This document shows positions 1 through 7,019 of a stretch of DNA of 64,000 nucleotides, piece by piece. The translations under genes were made by a program, and so were the position numbers. Under the pieces are notes generated by a model. It saw only the letters and a list, made by a program, of their open reading frames with translations, was not told the origin of the DNA and did not search any database. Location: contig NZ_JAFBCN010000001.1 in assembly GCF_016907755.1 (NCBI RefSeq), forward strand, positions 620,001-684,000, given 5' to 3'. Each line of letters opens with the position of its first letter. Within the stretch, counting starts at the first letter, position 1. Source of the DNA: Cellulosimicrobium cellulans. Lineage in GTDB: Bacteria > Actinomycetota > Actinomycetes > Actinomycetales > Cellulomonadaceae.

Positions 1-663
1 GAGATCTTCGCAGACCTCGCGGCGTGCTTCCGCAACCGTCAGGTCGTCCTCTCGGCGCTCTTCGCCGGCGCGTCCTTCGGGACGATGCTCGCCGTCGGCG
101 TGCTGTGGGGACCGCGCGTCCAGGAGGCTCGCGGGGCGTCGGTGGGCCTCGCGGCCGTCCTGTCCGCCCTGGCCTGGCTCGGCCTCGCGTTCGGCGCACC
201 GCTCGTCAACGTCATCTCCGACCGCTGGCACAGCCGCAAGTGGCCCGCGGTGTGGGGGCTCGCCCTCCAGGCCGTCGCCGTCACCCTCTTCATCTACGGC
301 CCCGCGAAGTCCGCCGGCGTGAGCGTCGTCATCATGTTCGCCGTCGGGCTCCTCGCCGGGACGCACATGCTCGGGTTCACCATCGCCGGCGAGTCTGTGT
401 CCCCAGCACTGATCGGCAGCGCCTCGGCCATCGTCAACGGCGTGTGCTTCATCGTCGGCGGCGTCCTCGAGGCAGTCCCTGGTCGGCTCCTACCAGCGGA
501 GAACCCCGGTCTGAGCGATTATCAGTCAGCGCTGTGGATCATGCCGGCGGTGCTCGCGCTCGGCGTCGTGTGCGCACTCTTCCTCCGCGAACGTCCCTCG
601 TCGCGGCGAGACCAGACCTCCCCCGAGCCGGCGCACCCCGCCGTCACACAGCCGGAGCGGTGA
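1..663 (+). CDS. MFS transporter, C-terminal part (partial)
   Basis: The open frame runs in from the left edge and stops at TGA 661-663, so only about 220 C-terminal residues are present. They form roughly six hydrophobic segments separated by short loops with charged turns (for example DRWHSRKWP), as in the second half of a major facilitator superfamily permease, and end in a hydrophilic tail rich in Arg, Pro and Ser. The substrate cannot be read from this half. The next gene lies on the other strand and converges on it with a 24-base gap. The family call is firm; specificity is unknown. Confidence 0.75.
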   Translation, partial: EIFADLAACFRNRQVVLSALFAGASFGTMLAVGVLWGPRVQEARGASVGLAAVLSALAWLGLAFGAPLVNVISDRWHSRKWPAVWGLALQAVAVTLFIYGPAKSAGVSVVIMFAVGLLAGTHMLGFTIAGESVSPALIGSASAIVNGVCFIVGGVLEAVPGRLLPAENPGLSDYQSALWIMPAVLALGVVCALFLRERPSSRRDQTSPEPAHPAVTQPER

Positions 664-687
664 GTTCCAGGGTCGTGGGCGTTCGGG

Positions 688-1764
688 TCAGTCGTCGAGG
701 CGCGCGGGGAGGCCGAACAGCGGAAACCACGAGGCCGTGTCGAGGAACGCGTTGATCGCCGTCACCCGCCCCTCCTCGGTCTCGATCACCTGGAGCGCCC
801 AGGGCTCGTGCCCGCCGCCCTCCGCGCGCCGGTACTGACCGAAACCGAACGTGCCGTTCACCGCCACCGGCACCATGCGGGACCCCTCGCACTCGTGGCC
901 GGGCCCCGTCATCCAGGTCACGATGTCCGCCGTGCCCTTCATCCACAGCGGGTACGGCGGCATGGACAGCGTCGCGTCCTCGTGGAGGATCGCGACGAGC
1001 GCGTCCATGTCGTAGCGCTCGAACGCGTCGAGGTACCGCTCGAGCAGCAGCCTCTCCTCGTCGCCGAGCCCGGCGTTCGACGCGACCGGCGCGGGCGCGG
1101 GCTCGGCGCCGTCCGCGAGCCCCGAGCTGTCCCAGTGGGCCCGCGCCGCCATCGTCGCGCGCGCTCGCTGCAGCGCGCTGTTGACCGACGCCACGGACGT
1201 GTCGAGCAGCTCCGCGACCTCGCTCGCCTGCCAGCGCAGCACCTCGCGCAGCAGGAGCACGGCGCGCTGCTTCGGCGGCAGGAACTGCAGCGCCGCGACG
1301 AACGCGAGCCGGATGGTCTCGCGGCCCACCGCGACCTGCGCCGGGTCGCCGTCGTGCGGGAGCACGCGGTCGTCGGGGACCGGCTCGACCCACGTCTCCT
1401 CCGGGAGCACCTGTCCCAGGTTCTCGGCCTCCGGCGCCTGGGGGCCGCCGAGCCCCATGGGGCGCTCGCGCCGCTTGCGCGCGCCGAGCGCGTCGAAGCA
1501 CACGTTCGTCGCGATGCGGTAGAGCCAGGAGCGCAGCGACGAGCGGCCCTCGAAGCGGTCGTAGGAGCGCCACGCGCGCAGGAACGTCTCCTGCACGGCG
1601 TCCTCCGCCTCGAACGAGGAGCCGAGCATGCGGTAGCAGTAACCCGTGATCTCCCGGCGGTGGCCGGCGAGGACCGCGTCGAGGTCGTCGCGCTCGGGCA
1701 GGGGAGCGGCGCCGGACGTGGTGGTGCCGGGGCGCAGGCCCGTGGGGGTGGCGAGGTCGGTCAT
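688..1764 (-). CDS. ECF sigma factor with C-terminal SnoaL-like domain
   Basis: 358-residue alternative sigma factor. Region 2 (EDAVQETFLRAWRSYDRFEG, then a DALGARKRR tail) and region 4 (LPPKQRAVLLLREVLRWQA, with SEVAELLDTSVASVNSALQR as helix-turn-helix) fill the first 60 percent. The remainder is a SnoaL/NTF2-like domain with the MPPYPLWMKG signature of the long ECF group (TIGR02960 type), in which the extra domain is thought to tune activity instead of a separate anti-sigma factor. The ATG at 1764 is preferred because GAGAGG lies just upstream; a longer start at 1815 has no better site. The signal sensed is not evident. Confidence 0.88.
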   Translation of the reverse strand: MTDLATPTGLRPGTTTSGAAPLPERDDLDAVLAGHRREITGYCYRMLGSSFEAEDAVQETFLRAWRSYDRFEGRSSLRSWLYRIATNVCFDALGARKRRERPMGLGGPQAPEAENLGQVLPEETWVEPVPDDRVLPHDGDPAQVAVGRETIRLAFVAALQFLPPKQRAVLLLREVLRWQASEVAELLDTSVASVNSALQRARATMAARAHWDSSGLADGAEPAPAPVASNAGLGDEERLLLERYLDAFERYDMDALVAILHEDATLSMPPYPLWMKGTADIVTWMTGPGHECEGSRMVPVAVNGTFGFGQYRRAEGGGHEPWALQVIETEEGRVTAINAFLDTASWFPLFGLPARLDD

Positions 1765-1915
1765 GGTGCTGCCTCTCAGGACTCGATGGTCTCGACGTTC
1801 GCGAGGGGTGCCCACGGGTGGGCGCCTGATGCTGCGACCACCCGCGCGGGACCAGGGGAGTGGCCCACCTCACACACGCTACCTCTGCCCTCCGACACGG
1901 CACAGGGGACGGAGA

Positions 1916-4063
1916 TCAGTCGTCGAGGTCGATCTCGAACCACACGGTCTTGCCCGGGACGCCGTCGACGGCGTCGACGCCCCAGCGCGACGCGCAGCGC
2001 TCGAGGAACTGCACGCCCCGGCCGCCCGTCTCGTCCGGGCGCGGGGACCGGAGCCGCGGGAGGGACGTCGAGCCGTCCCGCACGGCGACGCGCAGGACGC
2101 GGTGCCCGACCTCGAGCTCCGCCTCGACCGGCGCCGCGCCGTGCTGCACCGCGTTGGTCAGCACCTCGCTCGTGAGGAGCATCGCGATGCGCCGGACCGC
2201 CGACGACACGTCACAGCTCTCGAGGACGTCGTCCACCCAGCGGCGGGCGGGACCGATCGCCGACGACGCGTGCTCGACCCGGCGCGTCAGGACGGACGGC
2301 CGCCCCGGGCCGGGCGGTCGGGCGACGGTGTGCCGGACGCGCAGCGCGAGGACGGCGACGTCGTCGCGCTGGTCGGACACGAGCCGGCGCACGAGCGCGT
2401 CGGGCAGGGCGGACGTCGCGGTCGCCGTGAGCTCGGCGAGGACGGCCTGCAGGGCGCCGAGCCGCTCGGCGTAGGACGTGCCGCGCCGCTCGACGAGGCC
2501 GTCGGTGTAGAGGAGGAGCGTGTCCCCGTGCGCGAGGTGCGCGCGGTGGTCGTGCCGCGTGGTGCCGGGCAGGACGCCCAGCATGAGGTCCGGGGCGGCG
2601 TCGAGCGCCTCGACGCTGCCGTCGGCCCGCAGCACCAGCGGGGAGGGGTGCCCGGCGTTCGACCACGTGACGTCGAACCCGTGCGGGGTGCGGTCGAGCC
2701 GCACGACGGCGGCCGTGCCGCTGGAGTGCAGCGCGAGGCCGCGGTTGGCCCGGTCCAGGAGCCGGAGCAGGACGGCGGGCGGCTCGTCCTGGCACCACGC
2801 GAACGTGCGCAGCATGGAGCGGAGCTGGCCCATCTGCGCGGCGGCGCGCATGTCGTGGCCGGTGACGTCCCCGATCATGAGGACGCACGCGTCGTCGTCG
2901 AGCACCACGGCGTCGTACCAGTCGCCGCCGACCTGGTCGGTGCGGGTCGCGGACGCGTACGTCGCGGCGAGCTCCGCGCTGCGCACCGACGGGAGCTCGG
3001 TGAGCATCGCCGCCTGGAGCGTCGTCGCGACGCGGTGCCGCTCCTCCAGGAGCCGGACGCGGTCGAGCGCGTGCGCGACGTACGACGCGACCGTCGTCTC
3101 CGTCTTCACGGCGTCCTCGTCGAACTCCCGGACCGCGTCCCAGGCCAGCGCGACGACGCCCAGCAGCCGCTCCCCCGCGAGGACGGGGAGGAACGAGCGC
3201 GCCTCGACGTCGTCGGACGTGATGAGCGCGGCCGCCTCGGGGAGCCGCGCGGTGTACTGGGCGTGGTCGCGGAAGAACAGGGGCTCGCGCGTGCGGGCGG
3301 CGATCGCGGCGCCGCGGTCGTCGTCGACCCGCATCCGGCGGAACGACAGGGGGACGCCCGGCTCCAGGTGGTCGAGCGTCGTGTACTCGAGCCGGGTGCC
3401 GCTCGCGTCGAGCATCGCGAGGCCCGCGTAGCGGGCGCCGATCCCGGCGCCGACCGCCGAGAGCCGCTCCGCGACGTCGCGCACCGACGTCGCGGCGGCG
3501 AACGACTCGGAGAGCTCCAGGAGGAGACGGGACCGCCGGTTCGCCGCGAGCGCGACGCGCTGCATGCGCTTCGCCCGCGCCCGGGCGAGGCGGAGCCGCA
3601 GCTCGGAGGTGCACGCGGACGCGAGGTCGGCGAGGGTCGCGAGGTCCTCGTCGGACCACGGGCGCGGCCGCCCGTCGAACGCGCACAACGACCCGACGGC
3701 GCGGCCGTGCGGGTCGAAGATCGGGAAGCCGGCGTAGGAGACGACGCCGATGTCGTCGACCGCGCGGAGCGAGGCGAGGTGCGGGACGACCCGCGCGTCC
3801 TCGACCACGAGCGGTCGCGCGTCGCTCGTGACGAACTGGCAGAACGTGTGGCTCAGGGGCGTGCGACGCTGGGACTGGTACGGCTCGGGCAGGCCGAGCG
3901 CGCCGGGCAGCACCGCCTCGTCGTCGAGGACGAGCGTGACCAGCGCCGACGGCACCCCGAGCTGTCGCCGCACGAGGCGCGCGAACCGGTCGAACGACTC
4001 GTCCGCCACCGGCTCGGCGAGCCCCGCCTGCGCGAGCTCGCGGATCGCCTGGGCGTCGGTCAT
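1916..4063 (-). CDS. GAF-GAF-PP2C (RsbU/SpoIIE)-HATPase serine phosphatase
   Basis: 715-residue soluble signalling protein with four modules. An N-terminal GAF domain (about residues 25-165) is followed by a linker helix rich in Arg and Ala, a second GAF domain (about 175-320), a SpoIIE/RsbU PP2C phosphatase domain with the metal-binding motifs GGDWYDA and GDVTGHDM (about 345-545), and a C-terminal GHKL kinase-like ATPase domain with LTSEVLTNAVQHG and GGRGVQFLE (about 585-715). This combines the phosphatase and anti-sigma kinase roles of a partner-switching pathway in one chain. No transmembrane segment is visible. Neither its anti-sigma antagonist nor a SigB-type sigma factor is encoded next to it. 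Confidence 0.9.
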   Translation of the reverse strand: MTDAQAIRELAQAGLAEPVADESFDRFARLVRRQLGVPSALVTLVLDDEAVLPGALGLPEPYQSQRRTPLSHTFCQFVTSDARPLVVEDARVVPHLASLRAVDDIGVVSYAGFPIFDPHGRAVGSLCAFDGRPRPWSDEDLATLADLASACTSELRLRLARARAKRMQRVALAANRRSRLLLELSESFAAATSVRDVAERLSAVGAGIGARYAGLAMLDASGTRLEYTTLDHLEPGVPLSFRRMRVDDDRGAAIAARTREPLFFRDHAQYTARLPEAAALITSDDVEARSFLPVLAGERLLGVVALAWDAVREFDEDAVKTETTVASYVAHALDRVRLLEERHRVATTLQAAMLTELPSVRSAELAATYASATRTDQVGGDWYDAVVLDDDACVLMIGDVTGHDMRAAAQMGQLRSMLRTFAWCQDEPPAVLLRLLDRANRGLALHSSGTAAVVRLDRTPHGFDVTWSNAGHPSPLVLRADGSVEALDAAPDLMLGVLPGTTRHDHRAHLAHGDTLLLYTDGLVERRGTSYAERLGALQAVLAELTATATSALPDALVRRLVSDQRDDVAVLALRVRHTVARPPGPGRPSVLTRRVEHASSAIGPARRWVDDVLESCDVSSAVRRIAMLLTSEVLTNAVQHGAAPVEAELEVGHRVLRVAVRDGSTSLPRLRSPRPDETGGRGVQFLERCASRWGVDAVDGVPGKTVWFEIDLDD

Positions 4064-4146
4064 GGTCCAGTATCACCAGGACGAGGCCGGTCAAACAGTG
4101 CAAGCCGCGCCAGCCGGGCACGGAGACGGGGTGAAATCGGGAAGAA

Positions 4147-4174
4147 GGGAACGTCGGGTGAGGGTGCTGCGTGT
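4147..4174 (+). promoter_or_regulatory. Possible ECF-type promoter before the SigE-family gene
   Basis: GGGAAC at 4147-4152 and CGTGT at 4170-4174 are separated by 17 bases, resembling the GGAAC / CGT(T) promoters used by ECF sigma factors. It lies 55 bases before the GTG of an ECF sigma gene, which would fit autoregulation. Only pattern similarity supports this. Confidence 0.4.
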
Positions 4175-4228
4175 ACCGCTCGTGAGACCACGAGACGACG
4201 GCGGGCGCGACCCGCGAGGAGTGACGAC

Positions 4229-4948
4229 GTGACCGCGACGGGTGCGGCCGGACCGGTCGGGGGGACCGGCGGGCTCGAGCTGCTGCTCGACGCCGCAGGC
4301 GACGAGCATCAGGACGACGGGCAGGACGGCGCGGCGACGGTCGAGGTCGACCTCGTCGCCCGGCGCACGCGCGACCAGGAGTTCTCGGCGTTCATGCGGG
4401 ACGCCCGCGACCCCCTGCACCGCATGGCGTACCTGCTCTGCGGGGACCGGCACCGGGCGGAGGAGCTCACGCAGCACGCGCTGGAGCGGACCTACCGCGC
4501 GTGGTCGCGGGCCCGCGAGCGCGACCCCCTCGCCTACGCCCGCCGCGTGCTCGCCAACCTGCGCGTCGACACGTGGCGCCGCACGCGGCGCGAGGTGCTC
4601 GCCGGGCCGGACGAGCTCACGCAGGCGGAGGGCGCCGGACGTCAGGGCCGCCCCGGCACCGGGGAGCCGACGGCTTCCGTCGACGACCGCGACGCCGTCG
4701 TGCGCGCGCTCCTGACGCTCCCGGTCAAGCAGCGTCGCGTCGTCGTCATGCGGCACCTGCTCGACCTCAGCGAGAGCGAGGTCGCCGCCGAGCTGGGCAT
4801 GCCCGTCGGCACCGTGAAGTCGACGGCCTCCCGGGGCCTCGCCCGCCTGCGGGCGATCCTCGGCGCACCCGAGGGCACCGCTCCCGCCCCGACGACCACC
4901 ACCCTGACCTCCCCGACCACCTGGACCTCCGGAAGGACACCCCGATGA
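4229..4948 (+). CDS. SigE-family ECF sigma factor
   Basis: 239-residue sigma-70 family protein. After a low-complexity acidic N-terminus of about 50 residues, region 2 reads FSAFMRDARDPLHRMAYLLC, with AEELTQHALERTYRAW as the core-binding helix, and region 4 contains LPVKQRRVVVMRHLLDLS, then SEVAAELGMPVGTVKSTASR as the DNA-binding helix-turn-helix. The order and spacing match the actinobacterial SigE subfamily. GTG 4229 is chosen because AGGAG at 4217-4221 sits seven bases before it and an in-phase earlier start is unsupported. The stop overlaps the next start (ATGA), so the downstream membrane protein is translationally coupled and is the likely regulator. Confidence 0.88.
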   Translation: MTATGAAGPVGGTGGLELLLDAAGDEHQDDGQDGAATVEVDLVARRTRDQEFSAFMRDARDPLHRMAYLLCGDRHRAEELTQHALERTYRAWSRARERDPLAYARRVLANLRVDTWRRTRREVLAGPDELTQAEGAGRQGRPGTGEPTASVDDRDAVVRALLTLPVKQRRVVVMRHLLDLSESEVAAELGMPVGTVKSTASRGLARLRAILGAPEGTAPAPTTTTLTSPTTWTSGRTPR

Positions 4949-6138
4949 GCCCCGTGACCGGACGCCCGGTGCCCACCCCGCCCGAGGACGACTTCCTCGC
5001 CCGGCTGCGGCGCACGGCCGACGACGCCGTCCCACCCTCCGAGCTCGACCTCGACGTGGTCCTCCGGTCCAGCCGACGCGGCGTGCAACGCCGCCGGTCG
5101 CTCGCCGGCGTCGCGGGCGTCGTCGCGCTGGGGCTCGTCGGGACGGGCGTCGTGACGGCGGGCGGCCCGGACGGGCTCCGTGACCTCGCGCGCGAGGTCG
5201 TCTCCGGGTCGCCGGGGTACGAGGTCGTCACGGCGCGGGCCACGCTCGTCGACGTCGCGCCGGGCGTCGTCGCGGTGAAGGAGCCCGCGACGTACCTGCG
5301 CGAGGACGGCGCGTACGTGCTCGACCTCGGCCTCGGCGCCTGGCGCGACGGCGAGCGGTTCTTCGTCGAGTACCGTCCCGAGCCCGCGGGGAGCGAGCAG
5401 CCTCCGGGGCTGCGCGTCCTCGCCGGGGACGACGGCGACCTCGCGGTCCTGCGGCGCGGAGGCACGGCGGGAGCGGTCGTGCACGACGGCTTCCAGAACC
5501 TGGTCCTGCTCCAGCGCGAGGGCGGCGCCGAGGGTCTGGTGCTGAGCGTCGCGACCTCCGCCACGCCGCCCGGGTCGGACCCCTCGTGGGAGCGCGAGCG
5601 CATGGAGACCTGGGTGCTCCTGGCCGGTGAGGGACCGGCCGCGACCGGCCCGACGTACCGTCTCCCCGACGCCTGGGCGGAAGGTCTCTTCCTCAACGTC
5701 GCGGCGCTCGGCCCGGAGGCAGGTCCGGCGACGGACGTCCGGGGGATCCTCACCGCGACGCGGTCCGAGAACGACCGGAGCCTCGGGGCGATGACGTGCG
5801 GCTCGCCGCTGACCGGTCCCGACCGGGACCCGAGCTGCCGAGCCTCGTACGACCCGACGACCCGGGAGGTCGTGCCGATCGAGACGTCGCCCGCGATCCC
5901 CCGGCTGCTCGTCGACCGTCTGCTCCCCGCCGCCCCCGCGCCCGGCGACACGTCCGACGCGGAGCTCAGGACGTGCCTCGACGTCCGCGGGGTCGAGACC
6001 GGCATGCTGCCGGACCGCTGGTACCTCGACCCCGGGGGCCTGGACGGGGATGCCTGGCGGCAGTGCCTGCTGGACGTGGCGCTCATCTCGTCGGCGCGCA
6101 CGGCCCAGGCCCTCGGCTCCGCCACGCCCGAGTCGTGA
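4945..6138 (+). CDS. Membrane protein coupled to the ECF sigma factor, putative anti-sigma
   Basis: 397-residue single-pass protein. About 50 cytoplasmic residues (acidic and Arg-rich, ending RRGVQRRRSL) precede one transmembrane helix at about residues 52-74 (AGVAGVVALGLVGTGVVTAG); some 320 residues lie outside the membrane. The outer part has four Cys near the end (MTCGSPL, DPSCRASY, RTCLDVRG, WRQCLLD), possibly disulfide-bonded. The ATGA overlap with the sigma gene and the topology suggest a transmembrane anti-sigma factor. No zinc-type anti-sigma HxxxCxxC motif is visible in the N-terminal segment, so the role is inferred from position. Confidence 0.7.
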   Translation: MSPVTGRPVPTPPEDDFLARLRRTADDAVPPSELDLDVVLRSSRRGVQRRRSLAGVAGVVALGLVGTGVVTAGGPDGLRDLAREVVSGSPGYEVVTARATLVDVAPGVVAVKEPATYLREDGAYVLDLGLGAWRDGERFFVEYRPEPAGSEQPPGLRVLAGDDGDLAVLRRGGTAGAVVHDGFQNLVLLQREGGAEGLVLSVATSATPPGSDPSWERERMETWVLLAGEGPAATGPTYRLPDAWAEGLFLNVAALGPEAGPATDVRGILTATRSENDRSLGAMTCGSPLTGPDRDPSCRASYDPTTREVVPIETSPAIPRLLVDRLLPAAPAPGDTSDAELRTCLDVRGVETGMLPDRWYLDPGGLDGDAWRQCLLDVALISSARTAQALGSATPES

Positions 6139-6186
6139 CGCCGGCGCGCACGGGCACGCCGAGGCGTCGCGACGGACGGGGCCCGT

Positions 6187-7014
6187 TCAGGTGCCGCCGC
6201 GGGACCTGAGGTCGCCGAGCGCGTGCTCGGCACCGTGCGCGTCGAGGTAGGTGCCGCCCCGGACCTCCGGGACGTGCGTGCTGTCGGGGCCGGGAGCGAA
6301 GCGGTGGACGAGCGGGTGACCGGTGGGCACGTCGAGGTCCTGGACCTCCTCGGGCGTGAGGTCGTCCACGAGCACGGACAGCGCGCGCAGCGAGTTGCCG
6401 TGCCCGACGACGAGCAACGACTCGCCCCGCGTGAGCGCCGCGCGGGTCGCGGCCCAGAAGGGGCGGAGCCGCTCGACGACGTCCGCGAGCGACTCGGCGT
6501 CGGGGCGCAGGGCGGCGCGCGCGGCGTCGGGCAGGCGGAGGAGCGTGTCGTCGACGAGCGGGCGCGCGGGGTCGTCGGCCGCGAGCGGGGGCGGGCGGTG
6601 CAGGTAGGAGCGGCGGTAGCGCCAGTAGGCCGCCTCGCCGTAGTCGCGCCGGACGACGTCGCGCGGCTTGTCCGTGAACGCGCCGTAGTGGCGCTCGACG
6701 AGGCGCCACTCGACGGCGAGCGGGGGCGGCCCGGGGAGCGCGTCGGCGACGATCGCGGCCGTCGTCGACGCGCGCACGAGCGGGGACGTCACGACGCGGC
6801 GGGGGACCAGGGCGGGCTCGCGCGCGACGGCGTCGGCGAGCAGCCGGGCCGCGCGCCCGGCCTCCGCGACCCCGACGTCCGAGAGCGGCACGTCGAGGAG
6901 GCCGGTGAAGCGGTCGCCCGCGTTGAACGTGCTCTGCCCGTGGCGCACGAGGACGAGGGTGCCGGCAGGACCGCCGTCCGACGACCCGGGCGGCGCCCCC
7001 GGCGACGAGCCCAT
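6187..7014 (-). CDS. gpmA: 2,3-bisphosphoglycerate-dependent phosphoglycerate mutase family protein
   Basis: 275 residues of the histidine phosphatase superfamily. The phospho-acceptor motif LVLVRHGQSTFN is near residue 25, followed by FTGLLDVPLSDVG, ERHYGAF, RRSYLHRPPP and the second catalytic His in VVGHGNSLRAL. This is the pattern of cofactor-dependent phosphoglycerate mutase, which interconverts 3- and 2-phosphoglycerate in glycolysis. ERHYGAFTDKPR replaces the usual ERHYGxLQGxxK, so it could be a paralogue with altered specificity. It starts five bases after the stop of the LuxR regulator on the same strand and is probably co-transcribed with it, an unusual setting for a glycolytic gene. 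Confidence 0.85.
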   Translation of the reverse strand: MGSSPGAPPGSSDGGPAGTLVLVRHGQSTFNAGDRFTGLLDVPLSDVGVAEAGRAARLLADAVAREPALVPRRVVTSPLVRASTTAAIVADALPGPPPLAVEWRLVERHYGAFTDKPRDVVRRDYGEAAYWRYRRSYLHRPPPLAADDPARPLVDDTLLRLPDAARAALRPDAESLADVVERLRPFWAATRAALTRGESLLVVGHGNSLRALSVLVDDLTPEEVQDLDVPTGHPLVHRFAPGPDSTHVPEVRGGTYLDAHGAEHALGDLRSRGGT

Positions 7015-7019
7015 CGCGT

